Origin: Pseudanabaena mucicola str. Chao 1806
GTDB lineage: Bacteria > Cyanobacteriota > Cyanobacteriia > Pseudanabaenales > Pseudanabaenaceae
Length of the DNA stretch: 64,000 bases
Reading direction: 5' to 3'
Assembly (NCBI RefSeq): GCF_030323025.1
Contig: NZ_CP097329.1
Location: 1,271,001 to 1,335,000, forward strand
Shown: positions 9,456 through 18,400 of the stretch, one piece after another
Numbering within the stretch: position 1 is the first letter of the stretch
How the letters are laid out: every line of letters begins with the position of its first letter
The notes under the pieces: generated by a model
The model's input: the letters and a program-made list of their open reading frames with translations, nothing else
Told to the model about the DNA's origin: nothing
Database searches by the model: none
Translations under genes and position numbers: made by a program

Positions 9456-9909
9456 AAATATTAATAATATGATTGAGAGAAAATGCGAAACTCAGCTTAT
9501 GCTTCGGTGAGAGATCCCAAAAATTACCAAACAATGGTGAAACTCCCAATCTTTAATGATACCGAATACGTTATGCCGTAACTCCTTGTAAAAGTTATCA
9601 TCTCTTGATAATTGGACAGGCTAATCAAGGAATCAAATCACAACATTAAATTTCAGAGCGCTAAAAAATTTTTGATAAACTCTTGCAAATATAAGTCAAT
9701 TATTGTATTTTAATATTAGACCCATCCTATTCCCCCCCGTGTGGGTCTAGTATCCCCGAAATGGCAATTACTTCCGAAAGGGGTAAGCGCAAATCAGTAG
9801 ACCTAGAGCTATCCGCTACACATACGGTATGGTGGTTACTGATGCCGAAGGGATATTTTGTATTTCTACAATTAAATAAACAAATAAAGCTCGCTAAGCG
9901 AACCTTATA
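9456..9909. other. Intergenic region upstream of argZ
   Basis: About 450 bases with no credible gene. It must contain the argZ promoter on the minus strand. A short frame at 9761-9943 has no ribosome-binding site or family resemblance. Confidence 0.4.
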
Positions 9910-9959
9910 TTACTTGCGGATTCGCTCAGCCAACGTTGGCTGAGCGAATCCGCAAGTAA
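9910..9959 (-). terminator. 50-bp perfect palindrome after moaA
   Basis: Arms 9910-9934 and 9935-9959 are exact reverse complements with no spacer, centred on AAC|GTT. It begins 3 bases after the moaA stop on the minus strand. It probably works as a terminator or mRNA end, although there is no long T run. Confidence 0.6.
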
Positions 9960-9962
9960 CCT

Positions 9963-10946
9963 TTAGCCGCCAATTTGTGACATGGTACGCACATAACTTT
10001 TTTGAGCACCAGTACCGCGATCGCGTTCTTTAAAATTGATTTCTTCTTTTAAATTAAGTAAATCCCGCACAGCCATCCGCAATTCAGAAAAATGTTTACC
10101 CTGACGCAAGGCTGTTTTGAGATCGATCTGCCCCGATTCATTTAATAAACATGGTCTCAATAAGCCATCTGCTGAGAGCCGCATCCGATTACAGCGATCA
10201 CAAAAACATTCAGACATTTGGCTAATAAAGCCTAAAGTCCCTTTAGCATTAGGGATTTGGAACACATCGGCGGGGCCGTTGCCCTTACAGTTGCCATTTG
10301 CTAAGCCATAGCGATCTCTAATTTGCATCCGTAAAGTTGCTGAATCCACCCAGCCCTTATGGGTAAACAAGCTGTCATTACCAATGGGCATAAACTCAAT
10401 AAACCGAATATGCCAACGGCGTTCGATACTGAGGGCGGCTAAGTCTAAAATTTCACGATCATTCACATCTGGCACAACTACCACATTTAATTTCAAGGGA
10501 TCGAAACCTACTCCATAAGCCGCCAAGATTCCCGCCCACACCTTCTCCCAGAGGTTACGTCCCGTAATTTGGCGAAATACATCACGATCAAGGGAGTCCA
10601 GACTAATATTAATCCGTCTTAAACCTGCTTCGTATAAGGGTTTAGCTAGATCCTCTAATAAAAAGCCATTAGTGGTCATAGATAAATCTTCCATACCTTC
10701 AAGATTAGCGATCGCTTCTACTAGTTGCACCAAATCACGCCGCAACAAAGGTTCTCCCCCTGTCAATCGAAATTTTTTAAACCCTAATGGAATAAATACC
10801 TCTTGCAATAAGTTAATTAATTCTGTGTTGGTAAGGCTTTCCTGAACCTGAATATAATCGACTTCCGAGCTTTCTGGCATACAGTAAGTGCAGCGAAAAT
10901 TGCAGCGATCAATCAAACTGATGCGAAGGTAGTCAACATTGTTCAC
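9963..10946 (-). CDS. moaA: GTP 3',8-cyclase, molybdenum cofactor biosynthesis
   Basis: A radical-SAM enzyme for the first step of molybdopterin synthesis: GTP to 3',8-cyclo-GTP, which MoaC then processes. Seen: the CxxxCxxC cluster motif at Cys15, Cys19 and Cys22; the GGEPLLR motif; a second C-terminal iron-sulfur site [10 protein letters not shown] with the later Cys in LLRPCL; and a C-terminal double glycine, which is required in MoaA. At 327 residues it is of normal length. In cyanobacteria the cofactor serves nitrate reductase. No other moa gene lies beside it. Confidence 0.96.
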   Translation of the reverse strand: MNNVDYLRISLIDRCNFRCTYCMPESSEVDYIQVQESLTNTELINLLQEVFIPLGFKKFRLTGGEPLLRRDLVQLVEAIANLEGMEDLSMTTNGFLLEDLAKPLYEAGLRRINISLDSLDRDVFRQITGRNLWEKVWAGILAAYGVGFDPLKLNVVVVPDVNDREILDLAALSIERRWHIRFIEFMPIGNDSLFTHKGWVDSATLRMQIRDRYGLANGNCKGNGPADVFQIPNAKGTLGFISQMSECFCDRCNRMRLSADGLLRPCLLNESGQIDLKTALRQGKHFSELRMAVRDLLNLKEEINFKERDRGTGAQKSYVRTMSQIGG

Positions 10947-11086
10947 AGATTTTTATCCTCAGTGCTTGCTTTTAGGAAATTACTTTTAGGAAATTATCTT
11001 TGAGGCTTTACGTCAAAATTAATTTCTGGGTTTTAATTTGTCATAGCTATATGATAGAAAAATAATTGATCCAGATGTGTTAAATC

Positions 11087-12007
11087 ATGACTTCACAGTA
11101 CGCCTATATACGCGGAACATTTGTCCCTCTCGAAGATGCCACAATCAATGTCCGCACTCATGCATTTCTATACGGTACGGCTGTTTTTGAAGGGATTAAG
11201 GCGTATTGGCTACCTGAAGAAAACCGCATAGCAGCGTTTCGGCTAAAAGAGCATTATGAACGTCTAATCCAAAGTTGTCGCATCATTGGTTTGCAACATC
11301 CTCTTGATGTTGACACAATGATTAACCTTACTACTGAGCTATTACATCGCAATCAATGTAACTCAGCTACATATATTCGCCCGATTATCTACAAAGCTGA
11401 CCTCCGAATTGGACCAATTCTCAAGGTTCCCCATACCCATGACGACTTCTGTTTGTTCAGTTTGCCAATGGATGGCTATCTCGACACTAGCAACGGAATT
11501 AAAGTCGGTGTGTCCTCATGGCGACGTTTAGATGACAATGCGATTCCTGCAAGAGCAAAAGTTAATGGTGCTTATGTAAATACAGCCCTTGCTAAGACTG
11601 ATGGCTATGCTTCAGGTTTTGATGACGTTGTCGTTTTGACTAATGAAGGTCATGTTGCAGAAGGAAGTGCGATGAATCTATTTTTAGTGAGAGAAGGAAA
11701 GCTAATTACTAGTTCTATTACCGATAATATTCTTGAAGGTATTACGCGCAGTTCAGTCATTGAGCTAGCTGCCAAAGAATTAGGACTAGAAACCGTATCC
11801 CGTACAATTGACCGCACCGAGCTATATATTGCCGATGAAGCATTTTTTGTCGGTACTGCGACTGAGCTTGCGCCGATCACGAGTTTCGATCACCGTCCTG
11901 TTGGAGATGGCACTATTGGCGAAATTACTAAGAGACTCCGTGATTTATACAGCAAGGCTGTTCAGGGGCTCTTGCCAGATTATCATCACTGGCTAACTAG
12001 AGTGTAA
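11087..12007 (+). CDS. ilvE: Branched-chain amino-acid aminotransferase
   Basis: A PLP-dependent fold-type IV aminotransferase interconverting Leu, Ile and Val with their 2-oxo acids. Seen: HAFLYGTAVFEGIKAY near the N-terminus; Lys158 in RAKVNGAYVN as the Schiff-base lysine; and EGSAMNLFLV and EGITRSSVIELA in the C-terminal half. The 306-residue length fits group I IlvE. The start ATG follows an AT-rich leader and is the family start. A long terminator hairpin follows directly. Confidence 0.95.
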   Translation: MTSQYAYIRGTFVPLEDATINVRTHAFLYGTAVFEGIKAYWLPEENRIAAFRLKEHYERLIQSCRIIGLQHPLDVDTMINLTTELLHRNQCNSATYIRPIIYKADLRIGPILKVPHTHDDFCLFSLPMDGYLDTSNGIKVGVSSWRRLDDNAIPARAKVNGAYVNTALAKTDGYASGFDDVVVLTNEGHVAEGSAMNLFLVREGKLITSSITDNILEGITRSSVIELAAKELGLETVSRTIDRTELYIADEAFFVGTATELAPITSFDHRPVGDGTIGEITKRLRDLYSKAVQGLLPDYHHWLTRV

Positions 12008-12052
12008 ATAAAAAAAGATGATTTGCTAAGCAAATCATCTTTTTTTATTTAC
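12004..12052 (+). terminator. Terminator of ilvE
   Basis: Perfect 23-base arms around a TAA loop (GATTTGC-TAA-GCAAATC) with A and T runs. The left arm covers the ilvE stop codon. Confidence 0.9.
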
Positions 12053-12058
12053 ACGAGC

Positions 12059-12085
12059 AGAAAACCTTGCTCAGCAAGGTTTTCT
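12059..12085 (+). terminator. Second hairpin after ilvE
   Basis: AGAAAACCTTGC-TCA-GCAAGGTTTTCT, 12-base perfect arms. It could be a backup terminator or a small repeat. Confidence 0.55.
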
Positions 12086-12369
12086 CTTGAGGGAGGTTTG
12101 GCTATGCGAAACATCTTTTAGAGAACATTTTAAATCATCCCCAAATCACAGTTTTATAAGTGCAGAGAATATCTAGACACATATATAAAAATCATTTTCT
12201 TGATATATAGATGTATTAAGCATAAAAATAAATGGATACTGACTTTTTCAAAATTTTTTGTGCGCGTTAATACCAATCAAGTGCGATCAAATCGGTATCT
12301 TTTTTAGCTATTTGATAAATATATCTTGAGTATGATTAGAAAAACTTGACAATATCCCTACGAACAACC
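12086..12369. other. glnN upstream region
   Basis: AT-rich leader of about 280 bases holding the glnN promoter. A full NtcA site (GTA-N8-TAC) is not visible, although glnN is NtcA-controlled in other cyanobacteria. Confidence 0.35.
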
Positions 12370-14544
12370 ATGAGCGGAAACGAGTCGCGCCTTCAAGCCA
12401 TTTTTCAAATTACCAATCGCGAGCCACAGCCTAAAAAAGCTCCTAAGCGATTGGAAGAATTGTGGGCGACCGATGTGTTTACTCTGAGCAAAATGCAGGA
12501 ATGCCTGCCTAAGCCAGTTTTTAAATCCATTAAGAAAACCATTCAAACTGGTGACCCCCTTGATAGCTCAGTAGCTGACGCGATCGCCCTAGCAATGAAA
12601 GATTGGGCCATCTCTAAGGGCGCTCTGTACTATGCCCACGTCTTCTATCCCCTAACCAATGCTACTGCTGAAAAGCATGATGGCTTCATTTCAGTCCAAA
12701 GCGATGGATCGGCAATCTCAGAATTTGCAGGCAAATTATTAGTCCAAGGTGAACCTGACGGTTCTTCATTCCCCAATGGCGGCATCCGCTCTACCTTTGA
12801 AGCCCGAGGTTACACTGCTTGGGATGTCACCAGCCCTGCATACATTATGGAAACTGATAATGGCTCTACACTTTGTATTCCTACAGTTTTCGTGTCTTGG
12901 ACTGGTGAAGCTCTTGACAAGAAAACCCCTCTTCTTCGCTCCAACGCTGCAATGAACAAGGCGGCGGCCAGAGTGTTGAAAATCTTGGGTGAAACTAGCA
13001 TTGCTCCTGTCAACTCTAGTTGTGGTGCTGAGCAAGAGTACTTCTTAGTTGATGCCAACTTTGCCAATGCTCGTCCTGACTTGCTGCTTGCAGGTAGAAC
13101 CTTATTTGGTAAGCCTTCGGCCAAGGGTCAACAGTTTGATGACCATTACTTTGGTGCAATCCCAGAGCGTGTACAAGTTTTCATGCAAGACGTTGAAGAG
13201 CGTCTATATCGCCTCGGTATTCCTGCAAAAACTCGTCACAACGAAGTTGCCCCTGGACAATTTGAAATTGCGCCTGTATTTGAGGCAGCCAACGTAGCTA
13301 CTGATCACCAACAAATGATCATGACCATGCTTCGTTTCACTGCGAAGAAGCATGGCTTTGTTTGCTTGCTCCATGAAAAACCCTTTGCAGGTATTAACGG
13401 TTCTGGTAAGCACGTTAACTGGTCAGTTGGTAACGCTACTCAAGGCAACTTGCTCGATCCTGGTGATACCCCTCACTCCAATGCTCAGTTCTTGGTGTTC
13501 TGTGGTGCAGTCATCCGTGGTATTCACAAGTATGGTCCTCTACTCAGGTCTGTGGTGGCAACTGCCAGCAATGACCACCGCTTAGGTGCGAACGAGGCTC
13601 CTCCTGCAATCATCTCTGTCTACCTCGGTTCTCAGCTTGAGGATGTATTTGAGCAAATCCGTCAAGGCGATCTCAAGAGTTCCACTGGCAAAGGTCAGAT
13701 GCACATTGGTGTAGATACCTTGCCTGTTTTGCCTACTGACCCTGGCGATCGCAACCGTACCTCTCCCTTTGCATTCACTGGTAACCGCTTTGAGTTCCGT
13801 GCTGTTGGTTCTGGGCAATCGGTAGCTGGTCCTCTCGTTGCAATGAATACAATCTTAGCTGACTCTCTCAACTGGGTTGGAGATCAACTAGAAGCTGAAC
13901 TTGCTAAGGGAGTGGGCTTAAATACTGCGATTACTACAGTACTGAAGCAAGTAGTAGAACTGCATGGAGCAATTATCTTTAATGGTAATGGTTACTCTGA
14001 AGAATGGCATAAGGAAGCAGTCGAGAAGCGTGGTCTGCGAAATCTCCGTACCACTGCTGATGCCTTGCCTGTACTCAAAGAGCCTGAAATTATAGACTTG
14101 TTTAGCAAGTTGAATGTACTCTCTCCTGTAGAGATGGCTAGCCGCTTTGAGACTTATGCTGAGCAATACATTAACTCTATTGCCGTAGAAGCGAAGCTGG
14201 TTGTAAGCATTGTGAAGACATTGGTCTATCCTGCGGCAACTCGTTATTTGTCTGAATTGGCAACTACTGCTCTAAGCCTCAAGGAAGTTGGTGTTGATTT
14301 TGATAAAGAAGCTCTTGATAAGGTTTCTTCACTTACCAAGTTGGCGATCGATGGTGTTAGCAAGTTGAGTGATGCTTTGGCTAAGCACGACTTTGCTTCT
14401 ACTGAAGAGCATATGCAGTTCACTGCTCAAACTGTGCGTCCTTTGATGGATACAATTCGTGGATATGTTGACGCTCTAGAATCTGAAGTTGCTGATGATC
14501 TATGGCCATTGCCTACCTATCAGGAGATGCTATTCATTAAGTAA
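12370..14544 (+). CDS. glnN: Type III glutamine synthetase
   Basis: ATP-dependent condensation of glutamate and ammonia. It is the alternative cyanobacterial enzyme, usually raised under nitrogen starvation. Start 12370 (MSGNESR) is preferred over the upstream TTG at 12346 because family members begin at this point; this gives 724 residues, the usual GSIII length. Seen: [14 protein letters not shown] (metal site), [39 protein letters not shown] and [20 protein letters not shown], all catalytic-core motifs of GSIII. Codon use looks like a highly expressed gene. A perfect terminator follows. Confidence 0.96.
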   Translation: MSGNESRLQAIFQITNREPQPKKAPKRLEELWATDVFTLSKMQECLPKPVFKSIKKTIQTGDPLDSSVADAIALAMKDWAISKGALYYAHVFYPLTNATAEKHDGFISVQSDGSAISEFAGKLLVQGEPDGSSFPNGGIRSTFEARGYTAWDVTSPAYIMETDNGSTLCIPTVFVSWTGEALDKKTPLLRSNAAMNKAAARVLKILGETSIAPVNSSCGAEQEYFLVDANFANARPDLLLAGRTLFGKPSAKGQQFDDHYFGAIPERVQVFMQDVEERLYRLGIPAKTRHNEVAPGQFEIAPVFEAANVATDHQQMIMTMLRFTAKKHGFVCLLHEKPFAGINGSGKHVNWSVGNATQGNLLDPGDTPHSNAQFLVFCGAVIRGIHKYGPLLRSVVATASNDHRLGANEAPPAIISVYLGSQLEDVFEQIRQGDLKSSTGKGQMHIGVDTLPVLPTDPGDRNRTSPFAFTGNRFEFRAVGSGQSVAGPLVAMNTILADSLNWVGDQLEAELAKGVGLNTAITTVLKQVVELHGAIIFNGNGYSEEWHKEAVEKRGLRNLRTTADALPVLKEPEIIDLFSKLNVLSPVEMASRFETYAEQYINSIAVEAKLVVSIVKTLVYPAATRYLSELATTALSLKEVGVDFDKEALDKVSSLTKLAIDGVSKLSDALAKHDFASTEEHMQFTAQTVRPLMDTIRGYVDALESEVADDLWPLPTYQEMLFIK

Positions 14545-14564
14545 AGTCAGTTTGACTAAAATGC

Positions 14565-14601
14565 AAAAAAGTAAGAATCACTTTGTGATTCTTACTTTTT
14601 T
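14565..14601 (+). terminator. Terminator of glnN
   Basis: 17-base perfect arms around a TTT loop with a six-T tail, 20 bases after the stop. Confidence 0.92.
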
Positions 14602-14607
14602 GTTTTG

Positions 14608-14742
14608 GGCGGCTATCTCAAAACTACTGATCCGTTCGTGACATAACGGCATTGCCCAACTCCCTGTCATCTCTGGTATCCATGCCAAGGTACTGTGGTC
14701 AGGTCTTAGCACGATCGGTTTGTTGCGTTCAATCAAATTCGG
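14608..14742 (-). pseudogene. Transposase internal fragment
   Basis: An uninterrupted frame of about 45 codons on the minus strand reads NLIERNKPIVLRPDHSTLA, then WIPEMTGSWAMPLCHERI, then SSFE. It resembles the middle of the same cyanobacterial DDE transposase group as the remnant at 6412-6625. It has no start and no catalytic completion. It lies between glnN and pmbA. A following imperfect hairpin (about 14743-14797) may terminate pmbA. Confidence 0.55.
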
Positions 14743-14923
14743 AGGCTTTGACCTCGCTCATCCAAAGTATATTGCTGGATGAGCGAAGCCGAAGCTCTAG
14801 TTCTTGCTTGAAACAGCTATATATCGAGCGGGGTGAAAGTTTTCTTCTACTGTTGATCTTGAAGTCAAGAGCTAAATAAACAAAAACTGGTTGCAAATAT
14901 AAATAATAAGCCTAGCTCCAAGA

Positions 14924-16288
14924 TTATGCTTCGCCTGTAATTGATAATCCTTCCACCCAAACTTGAGGTGCTACACCTGACGGGGTAATTTTTACATCTG
15001 GTTCGACATAAACGATCGCTTTGAGCAATGCCAAAATATCACCAGCGACGGTTGCGGACTCGATACTAATATGTACGCCTTTATTTATGAGCCAACCATC
15101 AAAGGGCAACGAAAAAGAACCCTGTGATGCTTGTACACCCGCATGGAGCGCTTGCAAATCATCAATCAAAATTACATTCTCAACTGTTGCCAAGTCATAG
15201 ACTTTCTCATTGCTAGAGTTAGCGGCTTCACTACGCTCAATATGAAAGAAGTTGGGACTGACTGAAACCTTTGCACCAACACTACCATTACCTGACGGCT
15301 GAGCATTTAAGCGTTTTGCAGTTACAGTACTATGCAGGAAGTTAGTCAAAACCCCATTCACAATTAAAGGAATGCGACGAGTAGGAGTTCCTTCACCGTC
15401 AAAAGTGGATGCGCCAATATTGCCTACATGGAGTTCATCATCGCTCACATTTAGAAGGGGTGAGGCAATCTGAGTACCAATCGATTCGGGTGTGGAGAGG
15501 CTATTTTTATCAAGAATACTTTGGGCATTGAAGAGACTAGAGAAAGCACTAATCAAGCTCAGAAATGCTTCGGGAGAAAATACGACTAAGTATTTGCCAG
15601 ATTTGATTTTGTCGTAATTCAAATGACTAATTGTTTTCTCAGCAGTTTCGTGAATACAACCCTTGACATCTAAACTCGCGAAGTCTCGGCTGACCCGATA
15701 GGCTCCAGCACTGCGAGGTTTTCTACCTTCCTCTTCAGTTTTAGTATACAGATAAATGGAGCTATAGGAGCTACTTTCATTTCGCATTGCGCCATCACTA
15801 TTGAGATAGAAGCGACTGAGATCCCGTTGAGAAAGTCCATTATAGGGAACCCCTGTGATCGCAGGATGTGCATCTAACAATTCCTTTTCAGCATCCAAAA
15901 GTGTCTCTACGAGTTGCTCGATCGCAGTTTGAGGTGCAGTCTGGGGTTCGCGTGCTGGGATATCAGCGATCGCTTCGGGACTAAAATCAGGAATATTTTC
16001 TTTAGCACCAAAGAGACTGGCTTCATGGGCGCTTTGGAGGGCAAGTTCTAAGCCAACGCGATCGATATTGGTGGTGGAAGTCACGCCGACAGTGCCCTCA
16101 TCATTCCAGACGCGCACGGTGATGCTAGCGCGATTGGATGCGGATACTTGTTTGGGTGCGCCACTATCGACTTCAGCGCTAGTTTCATCGACGATCGCGC
16201 CGTAAATATCAAATTTTTTAATTCCTAATTTGCTAGCGGTCTCTTTGGCATCGGAGACGATTTTTTCTACACTGAGCGCTGATGACAT
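14924..16288 (-). CDS. pmbA: TldD/PmbA family protein (TldE-like subunit)
   Basis: Resembles the TldE/PmbA half of the TldD-TldE heterodimeric protease, which cuts unfolded or peptide substrates in E. coli. Seen over 454 residues: the N-terminal DIYGAIVDETSAEVD; WNDEGTVGVTSTTNIDRVGLELAL; the DEGTPTRRIPLIVNGVLTNFLHST segment; and C-terminal FDGWLINKGVHISIESATVAGDILALL. It lacks the HExxxH zinc motif, as TldE proteins do, so it is probably the non-catalytic partner. No tldD is in this window. It borders the DGR island; the island starts just upstream of it. Confidence 0.88.
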   Translation of the reverse strand: MSSALSVEKIVSDAKETASKLGIKKFDIYGAIVDETSAEVDSGAPKQVSASNRASITVRVWNDEGTVGVTSTTNIDRVGLELALQSAHEASLFGAKENIPDFSPEAIADIPAREPQTAPQTAIEQLVETLLDAEKELLDAHPAITGVPYNGLSQRDLSRFYLNSDGAMRNESSSYSSIYLYTKTEEEGRKPRSAGAYRVSRDFASLDVKGCIHETAEKTISHLNYDKIKSGKYLVVFSPEAFLSLISAFSSLFNAQSILDKNSLSTPESIGTQIASPLLNVSDDELHVGNIGASTFDGEGTPTRRIPLIVNGVLTNFLHSTVTAKRLNAQPSGNGSVGAKVSVSPNFFHIERSEAANSSNEKVYDLATVENVILIDDLQALHAGVQASQGSFSLPFDGWLINKGVHISIESATVAGDILALLKAIVYVEPDVKITPSGVAPQVWVEGLSITGEA

Positions 16289-16524
16289 AAAACTTTGATT
16301 CGTTTTTAATTTTTCTAGTTAGCTATTAATCATCATAGCAATCTAAACCACAAAATCTAACAGGTGTAATTCAACTGAATTGAGTCAGCTAATCTTTCGG
16401 TTGCCCTACTAAAATAACTGACTCAGTTTGATATTTGGATGCTGTCGCCAACACCACAGGCACAAATCTGGACTGCCACCATGTACTCTCATTACATTCC
16501 CATGCAATGACTCTGACTATTGGT

Positions 16525-16663
16525 AGTCCTCACGCGAAAAGGCAAACTCACAAAACAACCCGAAAACCGATGTTGTTGTTCCTATTGTCTGCATTGTTCC
16601 TGTTGCGATTCGCCGAACGACAATTGTTCGCATTGTTGTTCCACGAGCCACCACGCAGGGCGC
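16525..16663 (-). other. DGR template repeat (TR)
   Basis: 139 bases, gap-free match to the variable repeat at 18262-18400 (constant offset 1737). In the core 16573-16640 there are 30 template adenines on the minus strand; 17 differ in VR. All 38 other core bases are identical. One further mismatch, at 16554 (minus-strand T against G in VR), lies in the 3' conserved part and resembles the IMH/IMH* difference known from other DGRs. TR begins on the last base of the RT stop codon. Read as protein it would give [19 protein letters not shown], rich in AAC/AAT Asn codons, the most diversifiable codons. Confidence 0.95.
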
Positions 16664-17742
16664 TATGGATTTGCACCTTCTCTAGGATCTTGAGTTCCCT
16701 CAAGATCACTAAATAACTGCTGCTGCAACTGCCATGTATTCCCATGTTGCAGATGTCCTTTCCATGCTTGGATTGAGCGCTGGATTTGGTCTGTATGCGT
16801 TTTACCTAAATTTATCTGTTTGCGTAGTCGGTGAAGACGTTTTCTGCCGCGCCTGATGTTCTTAGATATCACACGAATTTGATTGTTTACGATCCGAAAT
16901 CCCACAAAATTTATACCATGCTTGGTTTCAAAAATTTGTGTTTTGCCTGAATGCAGTTTTAACCTGATTTTTGCAAGATATACTTCTATCTCTAGCTTAG
17001 CGAATTTGAGAAAGTCAGGGTCATCGCAAAATATGGCGAAATCATCGACATAACGCACATATCGCTTAACTTGAAGTTGTTCTTTTACAAAATGGTCAAA
17101 TTCATTGAGATAGATATTTGCGAAAAATTGACTGGTGAGATTGCCGAGGGGTAAGCCTTTGCGATGGACAATTGGAGAGAATAGGTCATCACCTAAAAAG
17201 TATAGTAGAACTGGCTCTTGGGGATTGCTGCGATCAATAATTAGATCAATTAACCAGAGGGTTTTGGGGCATTTAATTTTGCGGCGAATGATTTGTTTGA
17301 GAATTGTGTGATCGATTGTCGGAAAATATTTTTTGATATCGCATTGCAGAACGTAACGACTAATCTGAGCAAATTTGATAAAGCGGCGCAGGGCTTTGTG
17401 CGTACCAAGTCCTCTACGGTTAGCATAGGAATCTGGGATAAAGGACTTCTCAAATATAGGAGCAATAACATTGCAGAGAGCGTGATGTACTACTCGATCT
17501 CTGTAAGGTGCAGCCGAAATTTGACGCGGTTTAGGATCGATGATTTGAAATACTTTGTAATCACTGGGGATGTAGGTTTGGGTTTCTAATTCTTTTTTGA
17601 GGATTATTATTTCATTTTCTAAGTTATAATTAAACTCTAAAATATTGGGACGAAATCGTTTACCTCTTTGGGCTTTTTGGGCAGCTAATATAATATTTTG
17701 ATAGCTAATAATTTCTCCCCAAAGATTGCCAATTCGTTTCAT
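16663..17742 (-). CDS. DGR reverse transcriptase
   Basis: Makes mutagenised cDNA from TR RNA for transfer into VR. Its 359 residues hold the RT palm motifs: [64 protein letters not shown], the fuller SQ motif typical of DGR RTs; the catalytic YVDD at 231-234; and GINFVGFRI. There is no maturase or endonuclease domain, which argues against a group II intron. The order on the minus strand is target, avd, RT, TR, and the RT stop codon touches TR. The frame is intact, so activity is possible. Confidence 0.95.
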   Translation of the reverse strand: MKRIGNLWGEIISYQNIILAAQKAQRGKRFRPNILEFNYNLENEIIILKKELETQTYIPSDYKVFQIIDPKPRQISAAPYRDRVVHHALCNVIAPIFEKSFIPDSYANRRGLGTHKALRRFIKFAQISRYVLQCDIKKYFPTIDHTILKQIIRRKIKCPKTLWLIDLIIDRSNPQEPVLLYFLGDDLFSPIVHRKGLPLGNLTSQFFANIYLNEFDHFVKEQLQVKRYVRYVDDFAIFCDDPDFLKFAKLEIEVYLAKIRLKLHSGKTQIFETKHGINFVGFRIVNNQIRVISKNIRRGRKRLHRLRKQINLGKTHTDQIQRSIQAWKGHLQHGNTWQLQQQLFSDLEGTQDPREGANP

Positions 17743-17801
17743 AATAAATTACAAGCTAATTTTATAATTTGATTTTGTTACAACTAATCAAAATTTTTTA
17801 A

Positions 17802-18155
17802 TTACTTTTTGTTTTTTTGATATTTTAGCCAACCGCCTATTTCATTACCTATTTCTTGTAATTGGCTGTTAATATAAATATATCTTTCTGTTTTAATGAG
17901 ATTAAAATCTAATAATAATCTCGATTGATACCTGAGTATATCTAGCTTGGCATTGAGGGTTTCTAAAATAGATATTTTATCCTTTGTATATCTAGCAATA
18001 ATTAGAGATTCCATGATATCATAAAGATAGTTAGTAATTCTATCACCTATTCCAAATTTATGATGCTTAGGCATTCTATTAATAATCGGAATATACCACT
18101 TGATCAGATCATACATTTTTTGAATGACTGGTAAATCAACTGGCTGCGTACTCAT
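17802..18155 (-). CDS. avd: DGR accessory variability determinant (Avd, four-helix bundle)
   Basis: A 117-residue, almost all-helical basic protein of the bAvd/four-helix-bundle type. In the Bordetella phage DGR the pentameric Avd binds RT and template RNA and is required for cDNA synthesis. Seen: MYDLIKWYIPIINRMPKHHKFGIGDRI, then four amphipathic helices with ESLIIARYTKDK and LDILRYQSRLLLDFNLI. It sits 59 bases upstream of the RT gene and 129 bases downstream of the target gene on the same strand. A hairpin separates it from the target. Confidence 0.9.
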   Translation of the reverse strand: MSTQPVDLPVIQKMYDLIKWYIPIINRMPKHHKFGIGDRITNYLYDIMESLIIARYTKDKISILETLNAKLDILRYQSRLLLDFNLIKTERYIYINSQLQEIGNEIGGWLKYQKNKK

Positions 18156-18183
18156 TCTTATTTCGTATTTAGTTTCTAAAAAA

Positions 18184-18205
18184 TAAAAAAAGCGCCACAG
18201 GCGCT
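18184..18205 (-). terminator. Hairpin between DGR target and avd
   Basis: AGCGCC-TGT-GGCGCT followed by seven T on the minus strand: a rho-independent terminator placed about 56 bases past VR. It could limit read-through from the target gene into avd and RT, or mark the VR-side structure found in other DGRs. Confidence 0.75.
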
Positions 18206-18261
18206 AAAGAAAGTATATAGGAAAGAGGGTAAAGGAAAAAAGGACAAAAGTGTAAAGAAAA

Positions 18262-18400
18262 AGTCCTCACGCGAAAAGGCAAACTCACAACACAACCCGA
18301 AAACCGATGCTGCCGCTCCAATTGCCTGCATTGCACCTGCAGCGATACGCCGAACGACAAACGTCCGCATAGTTGGGCCACGAGCCACCACGCAGGGCGC
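18262..18400 (-). other. DGR variable repeat (VR)
   Basis: Copy of TR forming the 3' end of the target gene. It encodes residues from about 675 to 712, ALRGGSWPNYADVCRSAYR then CRCNAGNWSGSIGFRVVL, in place of the Asn-rich TR reading. Substitutions lie only at template adenines (17 of 30) within 18310-18377. The stop codon and the IMH-like end are at the low-coordinate side. Confidence 0.95.

Noticed and set aside
9761-9943. 60-codon frame between argZ and moaA
   Set aside because: No ribosome-binding site, and it runs into the palindrome at 9910.
12086-12369. NtcA-binding site before glnN
   Set aside because: Expected from other cyanobacteria, but no GTA-N8-TAC match was found.
12766-13124. 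Antisense frames in glnN
   Set aside because: Shadows of a highly biased coding sequence.
14652-14879. 75-codon plus-strand frame after glnN
   Set aside because: The opposite strand reads as transposase fragment over 14608-14742, which explains this stretch better.
16548-16745. 65-codon minus-strand frame reading [19 protein letters not shown]
   Set aside because: It is the template repeat read as protein plus the end of the RT gene in another frame; it is a DGR template, not a gene.
16663-17742. Group II intron reverse transcriptase
   Set aside because: There is no maturase or endonuclease domain and no intron RNA ends, while TR, VR and Avd are present.
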